From Crambe crambe (taxonomy: Eukaryota > Porifera > Demospongiae > Poecilosclerida > Crambeidae): a stretch of DNA of 64,000 nucleotides. Below are positions 58,270-64,000 of this stretch, in pieces. Each line of letters opens with the position of its first letter. The first letter of the stretch is position 1. The notes under the pieces are model-generated. The model was not told where the DNA came from and did not search any database. It worked only from the letters and a program-made list of their open reading frames with translations. The stretch is taken from positions 3,069,563 through 3,133,562 of the forward strand of contig OZ004594.1 of NCBI GenBank assembly GCA_963924555.1, in the 5' to 3' direction. Both the position numbers and the translations under genes were made by a program.

Positions 58270-61200
58270 TTACACATACTGAAAGAGTGAGATTGTTTTG
58301 AGTCTGTTGCAGAGCTGACCATATGTGGTCCCTTCTTTGGAGGACCACTTCTTCAGCATGAGAAGGGCTCGGTTTTCCTCTTCTGTCTTCACTTCTTCTA
58401 TCTCCTCACTGGTCAGGGAGAGAAGGCAGGCCAAAGACGACCATTTGGATCCTACCACTCCAGAAAATAACTCCAGAAACTCAAAATCAGGTGTAATAGT
58501 TTGAAGCTTTGGGTCAAGCAGCTTTTTCTGGAGTTGAATATAGTCACCTGTAGGACAATGATATACTTCCACACATGAAATTGGAGATAGCTCTTAAATT
58601 TAGCCACTCACCACATTCCTCTTCAATTTCATCTGCTATGGCTCTTTTACCAATCTTCTTCAGTGCCTCCACTAGGTGCCACCAGCATGGGAGGTCCTGA
58701 GAGGGGCTCATCCACTTCCTCACCAGTTCTCTCCTTTGTCTATCTACATCAGTGGGATACTGCACCTCTATGGCCTCAAGGACACTACTGGGGATATCAA
58801 GTTGGAGACCAAGATCAAAAAGCTCTTTAACTATAGCTTTGAGATGAGAGTAGACAGAGCTAAAGTCTATTTGGAATAGAGTATTCCAATGAGTGAGTGT
58901 GCACATCCATAGCAAATCAGAACGTCTTATCGCCCTCTTCCCTGATACACTAACAACGACTTGTTTTTCTTCTGAAGATGTCAGGACTCTCTCCACATCA
59001 TTCACGGTGAAGAGGTTGTCCTCACTGAGGTAGTTGTCCTGTTGTGTGGAGTCAAGCAGGAAGAACTGAAGTTTGATGGAATGGCAGAAGTCTTTCATGG
59101 TCACCATCACACAACTAACTATGCTATTGAAGACACTAATGCAGTTATACATGAAATCTCGTTCACATCTTATGATGACCATTACTCCCTTGTTGGCATT
59201 CACCATCTCCAATATACACTCTGCCCCCTCCTCCATTCGCCAATGTATACCAGTCTTCCACATGGTGCAACGACGTTGACAGTTATGCTTATAAAAAGGA
59301 TCAGTTGAAGCTGCTTTAGCTTTTGCTGAAAGACGCACTTCAGCAGTGAGAGTGAACTTGAAGACTATTCTGAGGAGAAGGACATGAAGGAAGCGTGGGG
59401 GGAAGTAGTCATAAGGATCAGTGCACTGTGCAAGCCACCCAATACTGTAGCTGTTAGAAGGTGTGATCCATGACACTTCACTCTTATCTGCACTACAGAG
59501 AGCAGGAAAGAACAAGAAAGACTGGGGACTAGATGAAGTGTCCTGTGGAGTGGAAAGAAATAGTCCTATATCTTTGTGCTTGATTTCTTGGCAGTATTGA
59601 AGATGAACAAGGCATTCCTTTGTGATGTATGATGGTAAGAGCTCCTGGAGGAGATTTTCAGGGATGATTCCAATATTGAGGGAAGGAACATATCCACGTT
59701 CACTCATTTTTTTAATATTTAGAATTGCATCCTTAAAAAACAGGGCTTTATGTACTCTATTGGTGAGTTGAGATGTGTTTAATATTATGTGGTAATCATG
59801 CTTAGTTCTGTCTCCTATCAGTAATAAAATACCAACCTCATGGAGCTCATGCAGTATGGGGTGTAATAATTTGGCTTTATTGGGAAGGTGTACCCCAGTG
59901 TCCTCTATGTGGGATACTAATGTACTGACAGGACAAGCAGTGACATTGCAGAAATCTTTCTCCAATAACCCTAAGAGAATGCTTGCTTCAAAGGAAAGTT
60001 CATAGTGAGGTGATTTACGAGTTAGGTAAGTGAGTTTACTCTGGACCTCATTGATGTTTTTAGAACCTGGTTTACAGCAATCTAGCATGAAATATGCAGT
60101 ACTCTGCATCTCACTGGTTGAAAAAAGCAATTTTAAAACCTTATTTTTCTGGATTAAGATTTCTTGTGTCACTAAATCTGAGTGACTCCCAATCACAATG
60201 AGGGAGGGCTCATTTATAAACTTCTGGTGTTTTATGAATGTGAACCAATAGTGCAGTGTATTCTCAATAGCAGAATCATATTCTCTTAAATCTGTCACTA
60301 AGATGAATATGTTGTCACCATTTATTGAGGAAGCAAGATTTTCCAGTATAGCAGCATGTGAGGAGTAGTACTCAGGGTCTCCAGCAAAGTCATAGAACTG
60401 GACTCTCCCATAGTGTTTACTGGTATAAATACTAGGGACTATACCAGCAGTGTGAGGGGGTACAATGGATTCAGATACTCTACTTAGGGATTTTAGAAAA
60501 CCTTCCCTTTTAAGTGATTCAATAAGGGAGCTCTTCCCTGCACCAGGATTACCAATGATAAATAACCCGATTATATGTTGTTCACCTGAGTACTTCTTCT
60601 TTGCACACTCTTGCATGCCATGATAGTCAACCAGTGTTTTATCTCGATTCTGTTTCATATACTCATTAAATAGTAATTTAGCATCACCTTTTGCTAAATC
60701 CTTTGGAGTCTTTCCTGAATTATTTCTTATCAGAATTGGAGCATTTTTTTGCAGTAATACCTCAACACATTTGATATGGCCACGTGAGGAACAAATATGA
60801 AGAGGAGTGTTACCATCATTGTCTAATACTAAGGGGGACATGAATTTATCAAGTAATAAAAGTATAACCTTTTCTTTACCTGCCAATGCTGCCACATGAA
60901 GTGGTATGCTATTTTCATCATCCCTAGCATTGATATCAACCTTGTGGTCTCGTATCAGAGTTTGAACTAGGCTAACATTACCTCCATTGCATGCTGAATG
61001 TAACAAAGACCGACCAAAACCACCTTTGACATTAATGTCACAACCCACCTCATTAATAAAAAACAATGCAACCTCTTTTTTCCCATTCAATGCTGCCACA
61101 TGGAGTGGTGTGTTATTTTCATCATCCCTAGCATTGATATCAGTCCTGTGGTCTCGTATCAGAGTTTGAACTAGGCTAACATCACCTCCAATGCATGCAA

Positions 61201-63998
61201 TATGCAATAAAGACTGACCTCTAAAACCTTTGATGTTAATGTCACAACCCACTGAATTAATTAAAAATAATGCAACCTCTTTTTTTCCATTCAATGCTGC
61301 CACATGGAGTGGTGTGTTAATTTTATCATCCCTAGCATTGATATCAGCCTTGTGGTCTTGTATAACAGTTTGAACTAGGCTAACATAACCTTCAATGCAT
61401 GCTGAATGTAACAAAGAACGACCTAAATAACCTTTGATATTAATGTCACAACCCACCTCATTAATTAAAAACAATGCAACCTCTTTTTTCCCACAAAATG
61501 CTGCCACATGGAGTGGTGTGTTATTATCATCATCCCTAGCATTGATATCAAACTTGTGGTCTCGTATCAGAGTTTGGACTAGGCTAACATTACCTCCATT
61601 GCATGCAATATGTAATAAAGACCGACCTTTATAACCTTTAATATTAATGTCACTACCCACGTCATTGATTAAAAACAATGCAACCTCTTTTTCTTTCATT
61701 CAATGCTGCCACATGGAGTGGTGTGTTATTTTCATTATCCCTAGCATTGATATCAGTCTTGTGGTCTAGTATCAGAGTTTGAACTAGGCTAACATCACCT
61801 CCAATGCATGCAATATGTAATAAAGACCGACCTCTATAACCTTTGATATTAATGTCACAACCCACTACATTAATTAAAAACAATGCTACCTCTTTTTTCC
61901 CATTCAATGCTGCCATATGAAGTGGAATATTATTTCCATCACTCCTAGCATCGATATCAGCCTTGTGGTCTCGTATCAGAGTTTGAACTAGGCTAACATC
62001 ACCTCCAATGCATGCTGAATGTAACAAAGAACGACCTAAATAACCTTTGATATTAATGTCACAACCCACCTCATTAATTAAAAACAATGCAACCTCTTTT
62101 TTCCCATTCAATGCTGCCACATGGAGTGGTGTGTTATTTTCATTATCCCTAGCATTGATATCAGTCTTGTAGTCTCGTATCAGAGTTTGAACTAGGCTAA
62201 CATCACCTCCAATGCATGCAATATGTAATAAAGACCGACCTCTATAACCTTTGATATTAATGTCATAACCCACTGCATTAATTAAAAACAATGCAACCTC
62301 TTTTTTCCTATTCAATGCTGCCACATGGAGTGGTGTGTTATTTTCATCATCCCTAGCATTGATATCAGTCGTGTGGTCTCGTATCAGAGTTTGAACTAGG
62401 CTAACATTACCTCCCTTGCATGCAATATGTAATAAAGACTGACCTAAATCACCTTTGACATTAATGTCACAATCCACTTCATTAATTAAAAACAATGCAG
62501 CCTTTTTTCCCCCATATAATGCTGCCACATGGAGTGGTGTGTCATTTTCATCATCCCTAGCATTGATATCAGCCTCGTGGTCTCGTATCAGAGTTTGAAC
62601 TAGGCTAACATTACCTCCATTGCATGCAGTATGCAATAAAGACCGACCTAAATGACCTTTGACATTAATATCACAACCTACCTCATTAATTAAAAACAAT
62701 GCAACCTTTTTTTCCCCACTCAATGCTGCCACATGGAGTGGTGTGTCATTTTCATCATCCCTAGCATTGATATCAGCCTTGTGGTCTCGTATCAGAGTTT
62801 GAACTAGGCTAACATTGCCTCCATTGCATGCTGAATGTAACAAAGAACGACCTAAACAACCTTTGATATTAATGTTACAACCCATCTTGTTAATTAAAAA
62901 CAATGCAACCTTTTTTCCCCCACCCAATGCTGCCACATGGAGCGGTGTATCATTTTCATCATCCCTAGCATTGATATCAACCTTGTGGTATTGTATCAGA
63001 GTTTTGACTAGGTTAATATTACCTCCATTGCATGCAGTATGCAATAAAGACCGACCTAAATGACCTTTGACATTAATGTCACAACCCACCTCATTAATAA
63101 AAAATAATGCAACCTTTTTTTTCCCACTCAATACTGCCACATGGAGTGGTGTGTCATTTTCATCATCCCTAGCATTGATATCAGCCTTGTGGTCTCGTAT
63201 CAGAGTTTGAACTAGGCTAACATTACCTCCATTGCATGCTGAATGTAACAAAGAACGACCTAAACCACCTTTGACATTAATGTCACAACCCACCTCATTA
63301 ATTAAAAACAATGCAACCTCTTTTTTCCCACCCAATGCTGCCACATCGAGTGGTGTGCTATTTTCATTATCCCTAGCATTGATATCAGTCTCGTGGTCTC
63401 GTATCAGAGTTTGAGCTAGGCTAACATCACCTCCAATGCATGCCAAATGTAACAAAGACCGACCTAAATCACCTTTGACATTAATGTCACAACCCACCTC
63501 ATTAATTAAAAACAATGCAACCTCTTTTTTCCCACCCAATGCTGCCACATGGAGTGGTGTGTTATTTTGATCATCCCTAACACTGATATCAGCCTTGTGG
63601 TCTTGTATCAGAGTTTGAACTAGGCTAATATTACCTTCTTTGCATGCCCAATGAAGTAATGTTTTATTATCTTTACTTCTGATATTTGAAGGACAGTGAT
63701 ACTCATTCAATAGAGTAAGCACCACATGCTCCCACCCATTCAAAGCAGCATCTATTAGTGGTATGCAACCATTAATATCCTTAAAAAGTACATCAGCATT
63801 GAATTCAGATATCAGCTCCTTCATTATATCTAAGTGACCTTTAGCACAGGCATAATGCAGTGGAGTCCTCCCATTGGAGTCAGTACAGTTTACATTGTAC
63901 TCACCACTTTGCAGTAATTTCCTGACCTTGTCCACATTACCTGACTCTGCAGCTAGGTGGAGGGGAGTGACACCAGTGACTGAGGAAATGGAGGCCAT
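58270..63998 (-). pseudogene. Copy 5: ANK-Roc-COR-Death-Death paralogue with one frameshift
   Basis: Exons 63998-58612 and 58547-58270, 64-nt intron (donor GTGAGT, acceptor CCTACAG). It starts MASISSVTGVTPLHL and carries 14 double ankyrin units. At about 61687-61698 the usual CTCTTTTTTCCCATTC reads CTCTTTTTCTTTCATTC, one base longer; the upstream frame then stops at 61662 (after HVAALNERKRG) and the downstream frame reopens from 61699. Downstream it keeps P-loop GNPGAGKS, DFAGDPEYY, GSHSD, COR with a unique insertion (EVRLSAKAKAASTDPFYKHN), both Death domains and ends LFQYV without a membrane tail. The intron differs from copy 2 mainly by a 10-nt insertion. It may encode a truncated 778-residue ankyrin protein; a sequencing error is less likely because bases differ as well as length. 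Confidence 0.85.
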
Positions 63999-64000
63999 AT

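Overview
This is an AT-rich eukaryotic (metazoan) window, most likely from a demosponge. The evidence for an animal is GT-AG introns of only 54-67 nt, ankyrin-Roc-COR-Death-domain proteins, a Ty3/gypsy element with a single gag-pol frame, a pogo-like DNA transposon and abundant micro- and minisatellites. The sponge assignment is inferred from overall look (very short introns, expanded ankyrin/Death-domain families) and has not been tested by search.

The window is dominated by five tandem paralogues, all on the minus strand, called copies 1-5 from left to right. Copy 1 (1-5105) has its 3' end cut by the window edge, copy 2 (14648-20155) and copy 4 (44361-49620) are intact, copy 3 (24699-38260) is broken by a retrotransposon, and copy 5 (58270-63998) carries a frameshift. 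Each starts with the same N-terminal ankyrin block. An array of 204-bp (68-aa, two ankyrin repeats) units follows, then two closing ankyrin repeats, a Roc-type GTPase (GNPGAGKS, DFAG, GSHSD), a COR-like region, a first Death-like domain, and, after one tiny intron, a second Death domain. Unit number differs between copies: at least 23, 13, about 26, 12 and 14. Only copy 3 also encodes a C-terminal transmembrane tail.

Copy 3 is split by a 5276-bp Ty3/gypsy element (32498-37773) with identical 278-bp LTRs, a 5-bp target duplication and an intact 1550-codon gag-pol whose integrase precedes reverse transcriptase, the order of the Gmr1 clade. Immediately upstream of copy 3 lies a 1.2-kb degenerate pogo-like element (38313-39532) that has replaced the promoter-proximal block shared by copies 1, 2 and 4.

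The intergenic stretches (5.1-14.6, 20.2-24.7, 38.3-44.4 and 49.6-58.3 kb) are mosaics of shared repeats: a 0.9-kb dispersed unit, a 30-bp minisatellite, a 49-bp minisatellite, a 1.1-kb uninterrupted (CA)n, hairpin MITEs, GTCACATGAC motif clusters, and small relics that look like the C-terminal part of a protein disulfide isomerase gene. Copies 2 and 5 and their 3' flanks form a large segmental duplication of about 11-12 kb. No tRNA, rRNA, CRISPR array or prokaryotic signal was seen. The likely biology is a rapidly rearranging family of intracellular Death-domain signalling/sensor proteins whose ankyrin binding surface is remodelled by unequal exchange.
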